5,318 nt of DNA from Pedococcus sp. (GCA_025936615.1 JAICSZ010000175.1:1-5318), one strand, 5' to 3'. Shown: positions 1 to 5,318, counted from the stretch's first letter. Numbers and translations are program-made. Notes: a model not told the origin generated them from the sequence alone.

Positions 1-945
1 GCCGAGATCGAGGCACTCGTCACCCAGGGCGTCGTCGAGGTCACCCTGCTCGGGCAGAACGTCAACACCTACGGCGTCGAGTTCGGGGACCGGCTCGCGT
101 TCGGCAAGCTGCTGCGCGCGTGCGGAGAGGTCGAGGGTCTCGAGCGGGTGCGCTTCACCAGCCCGCACCCGGCGGCGTTCACCGACGACGTCATCGCCGC
201 GATGGCCGAGACGCCCAACGTCATGCCGAGCCTGCACATGCCGTTGCAGTCCGGCTCGGACAAGGTGCTCAAGGACATGCGCCGCTCCTACCGCAGCGCG
301 AAGTTCCTCGGCATCCTCGACAAGGTCCGCGCACAGATCCCGGACGCCGCAATCACGACCGACATCATCGTGGGCTTCCCCGGTGAGACGGACGCGGACT
401 TCGAGGAGACGCTGCGGGTCGTGCGCGAGAGCCGGTTCGCCAGCGCGTTCACCTTCCAGTACTCCATCCGCCCGGGCACCCCTGCGGCGACCATGCCCGA
501 CCAGCTCCCCAAGGCGGTGGTCCAGGAGCGCTACGACCGCCTGGTCGAGGTTCAGGAGGAGATCTCCTGGGTCGAGAACCGACGGGTCGAGGGCCGAGAC
601 GTCGAGGTCCTGGTCGCCACGGGTGAGGGGCGCAAGGACCGCGAGACCAACCGACTGTCCGGTCGCGCGCGCGACAACCGGCTGGTCCACTTCGCCGTGC
701 CCGAGGGCATCCAGCGCCCGCGGCCAGGTGACCTGGCCACTGTCGGCGTCACCTACGGCGCGCCGCACCACCTCGTCGCCGACGGCGCCCTCGAGGACGG
801 GCCGTATGCCGTGCGCCGCACCCGCGGAGGTGACGCCTGGGAGGCACTGCAGGGCGCACCTGTGCAGGGCAAGCCGGCGGTCTCGCTCGGCATCCCCGGC
901 GTGGGTCGCCCGCAGGCCCGCGCGGTCACACCGGCTTGCGGCTGA
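1..945 (+). CDS. miaB: tRNA-2-methylthio-N6-dimethylallyladenosine synthase MiaB (3' part; start off window)
   Basis: Radical-SAM methylthiotransferase that adds a methylthio group to C2 of i6A37 in tRNAs reading UNN codons; it acts in the cytoplasm after MiaA. The frame is open from base 1 to a TGA at 943-945, giving 314 codons of a protein usually near 500 residues. The missing part would hold the UPF0004 domain and the CxxxCxxC cluster ligands, so neither can be checked. Seen here, in window residue numbers: [10 protein letters not shown] (about 15-24), RFTSPHP near 51-57, LHMPLQSGS (78-86) and [12 protein letters not shown] (119-130), all late radical-SAM-domain signatures of the MiaB/RimO/MtaB group. 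A TRAM RNA-binding domain follows at about 196-258. The last roughly 50 residues (RRTRxGDAW, then VSLGIPGVG) are an extension I associate with actinobacterial MiaB. RimO is the main alternative, but the LGQNVNTYG and LHMPLQSGS forms, and miaA downstream, favour MiaB. The gene ends before a hairpin and converges on the next gene. Confidence 0.95.
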   Translation, partial: AEIEALVTQGVVEVTLLGQNVNTYGVEFGDRLAFGKLLRACGEVEGLERVRFTSPHPAAFTDDVIAAMAETPNVMPSLHMPLQSGSDKVLKDMRRSYRSAKFLGILDKVRAQIPDAAITTDIIVGFPGETDADFEETLRVVRESRFASAFTFQYSIRPGTPAATMPDQLPKAVVQERYDRLVEVQEEISWVENRRVEGRDVEVLVATGEGRKDRETNRLSGRARDNRLVHFAVPEGIQRPRPGDLATVGVTYGAPHHLVADGALEDGPYAVRRTRGGDAWEALQGAPVQGKPAVSLGIPGVGRPQARAVTPACG

Positions 946-962
946 CCACTCGCTGACCTGCT

Positions 963-998
963 CGAAGCGCCCCAGCCGCGACCGGCTGGGGCGCTTCG
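963..998. terminator. Bidirectional terminator-like hairpin between convergent genes
   Basis: A perfect 16-bp inverted repeat: left arm 963-978, 4-base loop CGAC at 979-982, right arm 983-998. The arms contain GAAGCGCCCCAGCC and its exact complement. It begins 17 bases after the miaB stop and ends 10 bases before the stop of the opposite-strand gene, so it can serve both transcripts. No T-run follows on either strand. Such U-less hairpins are common in GC-rich actinobacteria, but termination here is inferred from structure and position, not shown. Confidence 0.75.
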
Positions 999-1008
999 GG
1001 CGTCCTGC

Positions 1009-1431
1009 TCAGCCGTCCGACTCGCTGCTCTCGGTGTCCATGTCGCTGGTGGAGCCCGAGTCGGCGTCGAAGCCGGAGCTGTCGGAGCTGCCAGAGTCGT
1101 CAGTGGAGCCTGACTGACCGCCGAAGTCGCTCTCGCCACCCCCGCTGTCACGGCTGGCGCCGGAGGCGCCGCTGCCCTCGAAGCCGCTGTTCGCGCCCTC
1201 GCCGGAGCCGCTGTCACCGCCCACGGAGTCCCCACCCGAGTCGCCGCTCTCGATGGCGTCGTCACCCCGCTGCTGTGCCTGGTCGACCTGGTCCGAGAAC
1301 CGGCCTCCCGTGGCGCTGTCCGCGGCGTCCCCCGCCCGGTCCATGCCCTGGTCGCTGAGGTTCTCGACCTGCTCAGGGTGCTCCTTTGCGTGCTCCTCGG
1401 CCTTGTCCCTCAGGTTGTCGAACTGACTCAT
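1009..1431 (-). CDS. Small antitoxin-family-like protein (MT0933/Rv0909 type) with Ser/Gly/Asp-rich acidic tail
   Basis: A 140-residue predicted soluble protein with no signal peptide or membrane segment. The start at 1431 is supported by AGGAG at 1438-1442, six bases upstream on this strand, the clearest ribosome-binding site in the window. Residues 1-60 are hydrophilic and probably helical: MSQFDNLRDKAEEHAKEHPE, then a DRAGDAADSATGGRFSDQVD segment at about 31-50. The pattern of D-x-A-GD-x-x-D, then TGG(R/K)(F/Y)xDxVDxA, resembles the short MT0933_antitox family, whose M. tuberculosis member Rv0909 is annotated as an antitoxin. Residues 61-140 are low complexity, mostly Ser, Gly, Asp and Glu, with no lysine and one arginine (R94), so the tail is strongly acidic and likely disordered. 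No toxin gene lies beside it: miaB converges from one side and def diverges on the other. Antitoxin activity is therefore only a family-based guess. It could instead be a general stress or nucleoid-associated small protein. Confidence 0.75.
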   Translation of the reverse strand: MSQFDNLRDKAEEHAKEHPEQVENLSDQGMDRAGDAADSATGGRFSDQVDQAQQRGDDAIESGDSGGDSVGGDSGSGEGANSGFEGSGASGASRDSGGGESDFGGQSGSTDDSGSSDSSGFDADSGSTSDMDTESSESDG

Positions 1432-1437
1432 GCTGAA

Positions 1438-1442
1438 CTCCT
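1438..1442 (-). promoter_or_regulatory. Ribosome-binding site AGGAG for the antitoxin-like gene
   Basis: Read on the minus strand, AGGAG lies six bases before the ATG at 1431-1429. This near-ideal Shine-Dalgarno site decides the start inside a frame that stays open much further upstream across def and miaA. The other starts in this window lack a comparably good site. Confidence 0.8.
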
Positions 1443-1450
1443 GTCTCGGA

Positions 1451-1485
1451 CGTTTCGCACTTTTGGGACTTGTGGTCCCGTTTCG
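1451..1485. repeat. Direct repeat CGTTTCG x2 flanking a small palindrome
   Basis: CGTTTCG occurs at 1451-1457 and again at 1479-1485, 28 bp apart. Between them lies the inverted repeat GGGAC (1465-1469), five-base spacer, GTCCC (1475-1479). The element sits 20-54 bp upstream of the minus-strand antitoxin-like gene start and about 100 bp upstream of def. Its position in a divergent promoter region is compatible with an operator, but the arms are short and no regulator is identifiable. I could not define convincing -35/-10 boxes for either gene here. Confidence 0.35.
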
Positions 1486-1552
1486 GTCGTGAAGGACGAT
1501 TCCCCACGCCCGATCCTCCCGCTCAGTCCCTGTGCGCGCCACCCGAGTGGGG

Positions 1553-1575
1553 CTGGTGGGACCCGGTTCTGCCAG
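1553..1575 (+). other. Possible leader hairpin just upstream of def
   Basis: In plus-strand RNA, bases 1553-1563 (CTGGTGGGACC) can pair with 1565-1575 (GGTTCTGCCAG). Eight pairs are Watson-Crick and three are G-U; a real loop would open at least the innermost pair. The structure ends 10 bases before the def ATG, where a ribosome-binding site would be expected, and none is recognisable. Whether this stretch is transcribed is unknown, and in GC-rich DNA a stem like this can arise by chance. Confidence 0.3.
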
Positions 1576-1585
1576 ACTCGCCGCC

Positions 1586-2182
1586 ATGACGATCCGGCCC
1601 ATCGTGATCCTCGGGGAGCCGGTGCTGCACCGGCGGGCCGCTCCGGTGGAGTCCTTCGACGACGACCTGGCGGCCCTGGTCCGCGACATGTTCGAGACCA
1701 TGGACGCTGCGCACGGCGTGGGGCTGGCTGCGCCACAGATCGGCGTCGGACTGCGGGTCTTCACCTGGCAGATGGACAACGACGACGCGGTGCCCGAGCG
1801 CGGCGTCATCGTCAACCCCTTCGTCAGCCCCTCGAAGCCTGCTGTGGAGGACCCGGACCCCCACGACGAGTCCGAGGGCTGCCTGTCGGTGCCGGGGGAG
1901 AGCTTTCCGCTCAAGCGCGGGGACCGTGCCAGCGTGAGCGGCTTCGATGCCGCGGGCAACGAGCTCGCGTTCGAGGCGACCGGCTGGTTCGCCCGCTGCA
2001 TGCAGCACGAGTACGACCACCTCAACGGGTTCCTGTACGTCGACCGACTGAACGAGACCTGGTCCAAGAAGGCGCGCAAGGCCGCCAAGCGGGCGGGCTG
2101 GGGCAAGCCCGGGGCGTCCTGGATGCCCGGTGTGGACCCGGACCCCTTCGGCCACGACAGCCCCGACGAGCACGACCTCTGA
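1586..2182 (+). CDS. def: Peptide deformylase
   Basis: Metal-dependent hydrolase (normally Fe2+) that removes the formyl group from the N-terminal methionine of nascent proteins at the ribosome. The 198-residue product carries all three deformylase motifs: GVGLAAPQ at 44-51, EGCLS at 97-101 and HEYDH at 141-145. By family knowledge C99, H141 and H145 bind the metal and E142 is the catalytic acid/base, so it should be active. The tail after about 156 (lysine/arginine-rich, then GWGKPGASWMPGVDPDPFGHD) is the longer C-terminus I associate with actinobacterial deformylases. I chose the ATG at 1586 because the protein then begins MTIRPIVILGEPVLH, matching the usual family N-terminus. In-frame GTG codons at 1532, 1547 and 1556 would add 18 or fewer unlikely residues, and none has a good ribosome-binding site. 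The chosen ATG lacks one too, so translation may be leaderless or depend on structure. It leads a tight operon: miaA starts 5 bases after the stop. Confidence 0.97.
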   Translation: MTIRPIVILGEPVLHRRAAPVESFDDDLAALVRDMFETMDAAHGVGLAAPQIGVGLRVFTWQMDNDDAVPERGVIVNPFVSPSKPAVEDPDPHDESEGCLSVPGESFPLKRGDRASVSGFDAAGNELAFEATGWFARCMQHEYDHLNGFLYVDRLNETWSKKARKAAKRAGWGKPGASWMPGVDPDPFGHDSPDEHDL

Positions 2183-2187
2183 GCGCC

Positions 2188-3126
2188 ATGACGAGTGTCG
2201 GACCACTGGTGCTTGCAGTGGTCGGCCCCACCGCCACCGGCAAGTCCGACCTCGCCCTCGACCTCGCCGAGGCCCTCGGCGGTGAGGTCGTCAACGCCGA
2301 CGCGAGCCAGCTCTACGCCGGCATGGACATCGGGACGGCCAAGGTCCCCGCAGGCCAGCGCCGCGGCATACCCCACCACCAGCTCGACGTCCTGGAGGTG
2401 ACGCAGGAGGCCAGCGTCGCCGCCTACCAGGCGGCGGCTCGGGAGGACATCGCGGCGGTGCAGCGGCGCGGTGCGCACCCGGTCCTCGTGGGCGGGTCCG
2501 GCCTCTACGTGCGTGCCGCCCTCGACCACCTCGAGATCCCGCCGACCGATGCCACCGTTCGGGCCCGGTTGGAGGCGGAGGGGTATGCCGCGGGAGCGCC
2601 CTCCATGTACGCGCGCCTTCGCGAGGTGGATCCCGTTGCAGCCCGAGCGATCCAGCCGAACAACCTGCGCCGCATCATCCGGGCGCTGGAGGTGGTCGAG
2701 CTCACGGGTCGGCCGTTCTCGGCCACCATGCCGGTCCGCGAGCACCTCCAGCCCACCGTCATGCTCGGGCTGCGGCTGCCCAGGGAGGCCCTCGACGAGC
2801 GCATCGCCGCCCGCGTGCGGCGGATGTGGGCGGACGGCCTGCTCGACGAGGTGCGCCAGCTGGAGCGGCGGGGGCTGCGTCGTGGGAGGACCGCGTCGCG
2901 GGCCCTCGGTTACGCCCAGGCGCTGGCGGAGCTGGACGGCCACCTGGGCGAGGCGGAGGCGATGGCGCAGACCACGACTGCGACCCGGCGCTACGCCCGT
3001 CGGCAGGTGTCGTGGTTCGGACCCGACGAGCGGATCCACTGGCTGGATGCCGCGGACCCGAACCTGCGCGAGCGAGCCCTTGACCTGGTGCGGACCGCCA
3101 TCGGCGACAATGGTGCACATGGCTGA
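2188..3126 (+). CDS. miaA: tRNA dimethylallyltransferase MiaA
   Basis: Transfers the dimethylallyl group from DMAPP to N6 of A37 in tRNAs that read UNN codons, making i6A, the substrate for MiaB. The product is 312 residues, normal for the family. It shows the P-loop-like GPTATGKS at 13-20, NADASQLYAGMDIGTAK at 36-52 with the conserved aspartate D38, IPHHQLDV at 61-68, VGGSGLYVRA at 101-110, the NNLRRIIRALEV stretch in the middle, and the C-terminal GYAQAL then TRRYARRQVSWF pattern that is usual in this family. The ATG at 2188 is favoured because it begins just before the first beta strand (PLVLAVVGPTA). Spacing from the def stop is 5 bases and the upstream sequence has only a weak GAG, so translational coupling to def is likely. 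The 3' end overlaps dapF by 8 bases. No residue loss or frameshift was seen. Confidence 0.97.
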   Translation: MTSVGPLVLAVVGPTATGKSDLALDLAEALGGEVVNADASQLYAGMDIGTAKVPAGQRRGIPHHQLDVLEVTQEASVAAYQAAAREDIAAVQRRGAHPVLVGGSGLYVRAALDHLEIPPTDATVRARLEAEGYAAGAPSMYARLREVDPVAARAIQPNNLRRIIRALEVVELTGRPFSATMPVREHLQPTVMLGLRLPREALDERIAARVRRMWADGLLDEVRQLERRGLRRGRTASRALGYAQALAELDGHLGEAEAMAQTTTATRRYARRQVSWFGPDERIHWLDAADPNLRERALDLVRTAIGDNGAHG

Positions 3127-3982
3127 CCAGACCGCCTTCACCAAGGGCCACGGCACGGAGAACGACTTCGTGCTCGTGCCCGACCTCGAGGGCGTCCTGG
3201 AGCTCAGCGGCGAGCAGGCGGCCCGGCTGGCAGACCGGCACGCCGGCATCGGTGGCGACGGCGTGATCCGGGTGGTGCCGACCGCCGCCGCCCGGGAGCC
3301 GGACGTGACCGCGCAGGCCCCCGAGGCCCGCTGGTTCATGGACTACCGCAACGCCGACGGCTCCCTGTCCGAGATGTGCGGCAACGGGACCCGGGTCTTC
3401 GCCACCTACCTGCGTCGCGAGGGGCTCGAGACCGCCGACGAGTTCGCCATCGCCACTCGGGCGGGCGTGAAGACGGTGCGGTTCGAGACACCTGACCTCA
3501 TCGCGGTCAACCTCGGCCCGTGGCGGCTCACCCAGCCCGCCATCGCCGACGCGGAGGGTTTCGACGCCCTGGTCCAGGTGGAGGGAGCCGACCCGCTCTC
3601 CGCGCTCAGCCTCGACCTCGGCAACCCCCACACCGTGGTCGCCCTGCCCGAGGCGCTCGACCTCGATGCCCTCGACCTGCACCGGGTCCCGGTCGTCAAC
3701 CCGGCGCCCGTGCACGGCACCAACGTGGAGTTCGTCCGCCCCCTCGGCTCGGGGCACATCCGGATGCGGGTGCACGAGCGGGGGGTTGGCGAGACCCGCT
3801 CGTGTGGCACCGGCGCGGCCGCCGCCGCGCTGGCCACCCGGTTCTGGGCCGGTGGGCAGGGCGACACCTGGACCGTCGACGTCCCCGGCGGACGCCTGCG
3901 CGTGCGTGCGCTGCCGGGTCAGGAGGTCGAGCTCGCCGGTCCGGCGGTGCTGGTGGCCGACGGCGTCACCTCGCTCGTGTGA
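3119..3982 (+). CDS. dapF: Diaminopimelate epimerase
   Basis: Cofactor-independent epimerase converting LL- to meso-diaminopimelate for lysine and, in most actinobacteria, peptidoglycan cross-linking. The 287-residue product has two DapF domains. The N-terminal one has FTKGHGTENDFVLV (7-20) and the first catalytic cysteine C87 in EMCGNGTR. The C-terminal one has GNPH (168-171), HGTNVEF (199-205) and the second catalytic cysteine C229 in RSCGTGAAAAAL. Both thiols of the two-base mechanism are therefore present. Start choice is not certain. ATG at 3119 gives the usual short N-terminus before the FTKGHG block, but in-frame ATG at 3110 and GTG at 3113 would add three or two residues. No clear Shine-Dalgarno site precedes any of them. 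All overlap the miaA end (8 to 17 bases), implying translational coupling. The last 17 bases, including the stop, overlap the 3' end of the convergent methyltransferase gene, leaving no room for a terminator between them. Confidence 0.96.
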   Translation: MADQTAFTKGHGTENDFVLVPDLEGVLELSGEQAARLADRHAGIGGDGVIRVVPTAAAREPDVTAQAPEARWFMDYRNADGSLSEMCGNGTRVFATYLRREGLETADEFAIATRAGVKTVRFETPDLIAVNLGPWRLTQPAIADAEGFDALVQVEGADPLSALSLDLGNPHTVVALPEALDLDALDLHRVPVVNPAPVHGTNVEFVRPLGSGHIRMRVHERGVGETRSCGTGAAAAALATRFWAGGQGDTWTVDVPGGRLRVRALPGQEVELAGPAVLVADGVTSLV

Positions 3983-4580
3983 CCTCCAGGACCCGGAAGC
4001 CCTTGTCGGCCACGAGCCGCGAGATCCCGAACTGATCCCCGTCGAGGTGCTCACCGAGCCAGCGCTGGAGCGAGTCCGAGCCGAGGTTCTTCTGCACCAC
4101 GAGGTAGGCGGCGCCTCCCGGCGCGAGCCGCGGGAGCCAGTGCAGGAGCATCTCGTGGAGCACCGCCTTGCCCACCCGGATGGGCGGGTTGGACCACACC
4201 AGGTCGAAGGCCACCTGCTCGGGTATGCCGCCGGGCTGGCTCGCCTGCACGTTGGCAAGTCCGAGCGTCCGGGCGTTTGCGCGCAGCAGGTCCAGGGCCC
4301 GCTCGTTGACGTCCACGGCGTACACCGTCGCCGCGGGCGACAGCAGCCCCAGGCTGAGCGCCACTGGTCCCCAGCCGCACCCCAGGTCCAGGAACGTCCC
4401 GGTCGAAGGAGGTGCCGGCGCCTGGCCCAGCAGCACCGCAGTCCCCTTGTCGAGCCCATCCGGGCTGAACACGCCGCCAGCCGTGCGCACGGTCACCTCA
4501 CGCCCAGCCAGGGTGAGGGTGAGCTCGCGCTGCTCGGCCGGGCTGGCGGGCTGGGCGGTGAAGTAGTGGTCCGTGCTCAT
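3966..4580 (-). CDS. Class I SAM-dependent methyltransferase, RsmC/MTS-like, single domain
   Basis: A 204-residue protein of the MTS (small) methyltransferase type, the fold of the 16S rRNA G1207 enzyme RsmC. Order of motifs: an N-terminal GGVFSPDGLDKGT block at 35-47 as in RsmC-like proteins; SAM-binding motif I DLGCGWG at 65-71; acidic D90 in VYAVDVN, expected to contact the SAM ribose; the catalytic-type NPPIR at 131-135; and VVQKNLGS near 161-168. The NPP motif is typical of enzymes that methylate exocyclic amino groups of bases, so an rRNA guanine-N2 or related target is plausible, but the exact substrate cannot be read from sequence. E. coli RsmC has two such domains; this one resembles the short single-domain homologues. 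The ATG at 4580 gives MSTDHYFTAQ, a good N-terminus. An upstream in-frame ATG at 4739 would translate the tandem repeats and is rejected. No ribosome-binding site is visible. It converges on dapF and diverges from hflX. Confidence 0.9.
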   Translation of the reverse strand: MSTDHYFTAQPASPAEQRELTLTLAGREVTVRTAGGVFSPDGLDKGTAVLLGQAPAPPSTGTFLDLGCGWGPVALSLGLLSPAATVYAVDVNERALDLLRANARTLGLANVQASQPGGIPEQVAFDLVWSNPPIRVGKAVLHEMLLHWLPRLAPGGAAYLVVQKNLGSDSLQRWLGEHLDGDQFGISRLVADKGFRVLEVTRAR

Positions 4581-4588
4581 CGATGACA

Positions 4589-4594
4589 ACGCTA
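4589..4594 (-). promoter_or_regulatory. Possible -10 element for a leaderless methyltransferase transcript
   Basis: On the minus strand TAGCGT (4594 to 4589) fits the TANNNT actinobacterial -10 pattern and lies eight bases before the ATG at 4580. That would place transcription initiation at or next to the start codon, consistent with the lack of a ribosome-binding site. A convincing -35 box is not seen, so this remains tentative. Confidence 0.35.
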
Positions 4595-4622
4595 GTGGCC
4601 ACCGCATCCGCACCAGTGGACC

Positions 4623-4685
4623 CCTGATCCTTTGGACACCTGCCCGCTTGGACACCTGATCCTTTGGACACTGATCCTTGGGACA
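4623..4685. repeat. 16-bp tandem repeat, four copies, in the methyltransferase/hflX divergent region
   Basis: Consensus CCTGATCCTTTGGACA. Copies: 4623-4638 (exact), 4639-4654 (12 of 16, changed in the middle), 4655-4670 (exact), 4671-4685 (15 bases: one C missing, one T to G). A degenerate half-unit precedes at 4607-4622, with GGAC in phase, and further TTGGACA (4706-4712) and TGGGACA (4727-4733) copies lie out of phase up to the hflX start. The GGACA end is the best-conserved part. Its TTGGAC resembles a sigma-70 -35 box. The array could be a set of regulator sites, alternative -35 boxes, or a neutral minisatellite; sequence alone does not decide. Confidence 0.85.
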
Positions 4686-4691
4686 TAAAGG
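4664..4691 (+). promoter_or_regulatory. Weak candidate promoter for hflX within the repeats
   Basis: TTGGAC at 4664-4669 (a close match to TTGACA) is followed after 16 bases by TAAAGG at 4686-4691, the only A-rich spot in the region. The -10 match is poor and lacks the final T. It would give a leader of roughly 35 bases before the ATG at 4733. Listed because it is the best pairing I could find, not because it is strong. Confidence 0.2.
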
Positions 4692-4732
4692 ACTCGCCGT
4701 GGTCGTTGGACAGGTGAGACTCTTGATGGGAC

Positions 4733-5318
4733 ATGACACTGAGACGTTCTGAGATCTTTGACACCAGGGCCGTGGCGCTCGCCGAGGAGGACCAGTTCCT
4801 GCCGGCGGACGCAGCGGGCTTCGACGGCGAGCAGTACGACCGCGAGGACCGCGCGGCCCTGCGCCGCGTCGCCGGGCTCTCCACCGAGCTCGAGGACATC
4901 ACCGAGGTCGAGTACCGCCAGCTGCGGCTGGAGCGGGTTGTCCTGGCTGCCGTGTGGACCGACGGCACGCAGGAGGACGCCGACAACTCGATGCGCGAGC
5001 TCGCGGCCCTCGCCGAGACGGCCGGGTCGGACGTCCTCGCCGGCGTGATGCAGCGTCGGCAGCGCCCGGACACGGGCACCTACCTGGGCAAGGGCAAGGC
5101 CGAGGAGCTGCGCGACATCGTGCTGGCCGAGGGGGCCGACACGGTCATCTGTGACACCGAGCTGGCCCCGTCGCAGCGGCGTGCGCTCGAGGACGTGGTC
5201 AAGGTCAAGGTGATCGACCGCACCGCCCTGATCCTCGACATCTTCGCCCAGCACGCGAAGTCGAAGGAGGGCAAGGCCCAGGTCGAGCTGGCCCAGCTCC
5301 AGTACCTCCTCCCGCGGC
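4733..5318 (+). CDS. hflX: Ribosome-splitting GTPase HflX (5' part; runs off window)
   Basis: HflX binds the 50S subunit and 70S ribosome and splits stalled or stress-damaged ribosomes. The window holds 195 codons; the full protein is usually 430-520 residues, so the GTP-binding domain (G1 P-loop onward) lies to the right and cannot be checked. Visible: a variable, acidic N-terminal leader (1-45), then LRRVAGLSTELEDITEVEYR (43-62), and VVLAAVW (69-75) opening the HflX N-terminal domain. RPDTGTYLGKGKAEEL at 111-126, ICDTELAPSQRRALED around 139-154 and VKVIDRTALILDIFAQHAKS at 158-177 follow, ending in the helical linker EGKAQVELAQLQYLLPR. All are hallmarks of the family. The start is set by an in-frame TGA at 4724; ATG at 4733 is the first start after it and overlaps the last TGGGACA repeat motif. 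The ribosome-binding site is weak (AGGTGAG at 4712-4718, rather far upstream). It is separated from dapF by the opposing methyltransferase gene, so it probably has its own promoter. Confidence 0.95.
   Translation, partial: MTLRRSEIFDTRAVALAEEDQFLPADAAGFDGEQYDREDRAALRRVAGLSTELEDITEVEYRQLRLERVVLAAVWTDGTQEDADNSMRELAALAETAGSDVLAGVMQRRQRPDTGTYLGKGKAEELRDIVLAEGADTVICDTELAPSQRRALEDVVKVKVIDRTALILDIFAQHAKSKEGKAQVELAQLQYLLPR

Noticed and set aside
1009..1247. Low-complexity Ser/Gly/Asp coding stretch as a sign of frameshift or degraded gene.
   Set aside because: The frame stays open to a TGA placed just before the hairpin, and the composition bias is consistent along the tail, so an intact disordered tail is the simpler reading.
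753..1265. A minus-strand 170-codon Ala/Thr/Pro-rich open frame overlapping the miaB end and the antitoxin-like gene.
   Set aside because: It is out of frame with both supported genes, runs across the terminator hairpin, and has composition typical of a GC-rich shadow frame.
2471..3118. Long in-frame extension upstream of the dapF start.
   Set aside because: It lies within miaA in another frame, and its translation is Arg/Ser/Pro-rich shadow sequence with no family resemblance.
1432..3339. A 776-codon minus-strand open frame continuing upstream of the antitoxin-like gene across def, miaA and into dapF.
   Set aside because: Only the last 140 codons follow a proper ribosome-binding site and look like a protein. 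The rest lies antisense to three well-supported genes and is a by-product of high GC content.
4623..4685. CRISPR array interpretation of the 16-bp repeats.
   Set aside because: The units are contiguous with no unique spacers, are too short, and have no cas genes nearby.
4581..4739. N-terminal extension of the methyltransferase to an ATG at 4739, containing a CPKDQ-CPKDQ peptide repeat.
   Set aside because: The peptide repeat is just the tandem DNA repeat read through. The domain starts well at MSTDHYF, and the extension has no ribosome-binding site and overlaps the hflX start.
4592..5254. Minus-strand open frame of 220 codons opposite hflX.
   Set aside because: It is antisense to a strongly conserved HflX N-terminal region, and its translation shows no recognisable domain.

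Overview
The window is GC-rich throughout, and every gene favours codons ending in G or C. Family resemblances point to an actinobacterium, most likely a Micrococcales-type organism. The supporting details are an actinobacterial C-terminal extension on MiaB, a Def tail ending in a PDPFGHD-like sequence, and a miaB - miaA - dapF - hflX gene order of the kind known from this phylum. I cannot name a genus. Everything looks chromosomal and mostly housekeeping. I see no insertion sequence, phage gene, tRNA, rRNA or CRISPR array.

Layout, left to right. (1) The 3' two thirds of miaB (+), whose 5' end lies off the window. (2) A strong hairpin without a U-tract at 963-998, between miaB and a convergent gene. 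(3) A small minus-strand gene (1009-1431) for a 140-residue protein: an MT0933/Rv0909-like antitoxin-family N-terminus with a long Ser/Gly/Asp/Glu-rich tail. (4) A 154-bp divergent intergenic region with a short direct repeat around a small palindrome, and a hairpin just before def. (5) A tight plus-strand operon def - miaA - dapF, with a 5-nt gap and then an 8-nt overlap. (6) A minus-strand single-domain RsmC-like methyltransferase gene whose 3' end overlaps the dapF 3' end by 17 bp. (7) A 152-bp divergent intergenic region with a 16-bp tandem repeat in four copies. (8) The first 195 codons of hflX (+), running off the right edge.

How the genes fit together: most act on translation. Def removes the N-formyl group from new proteins. 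MiaA prenylates A37 of tRNAs that read UNN codons, and MiaB then methylthiolates that base. HflX splits stalled or stressed ribosomes. The RsmC-like enzyme probably methylates an RNA. DapF is the outlier and makes meso-diaminopimelate for lysine and peptidoglycan. The antitoxin-like gene has no toxin gene next to it here.

I did not find a convincing new multi-gene system. The parts most worth a second look are the 16-bp tandem repeats upstream of hflX and the methyltransferase gene, and the orphan antitoxin-like protein with its acidic tail.
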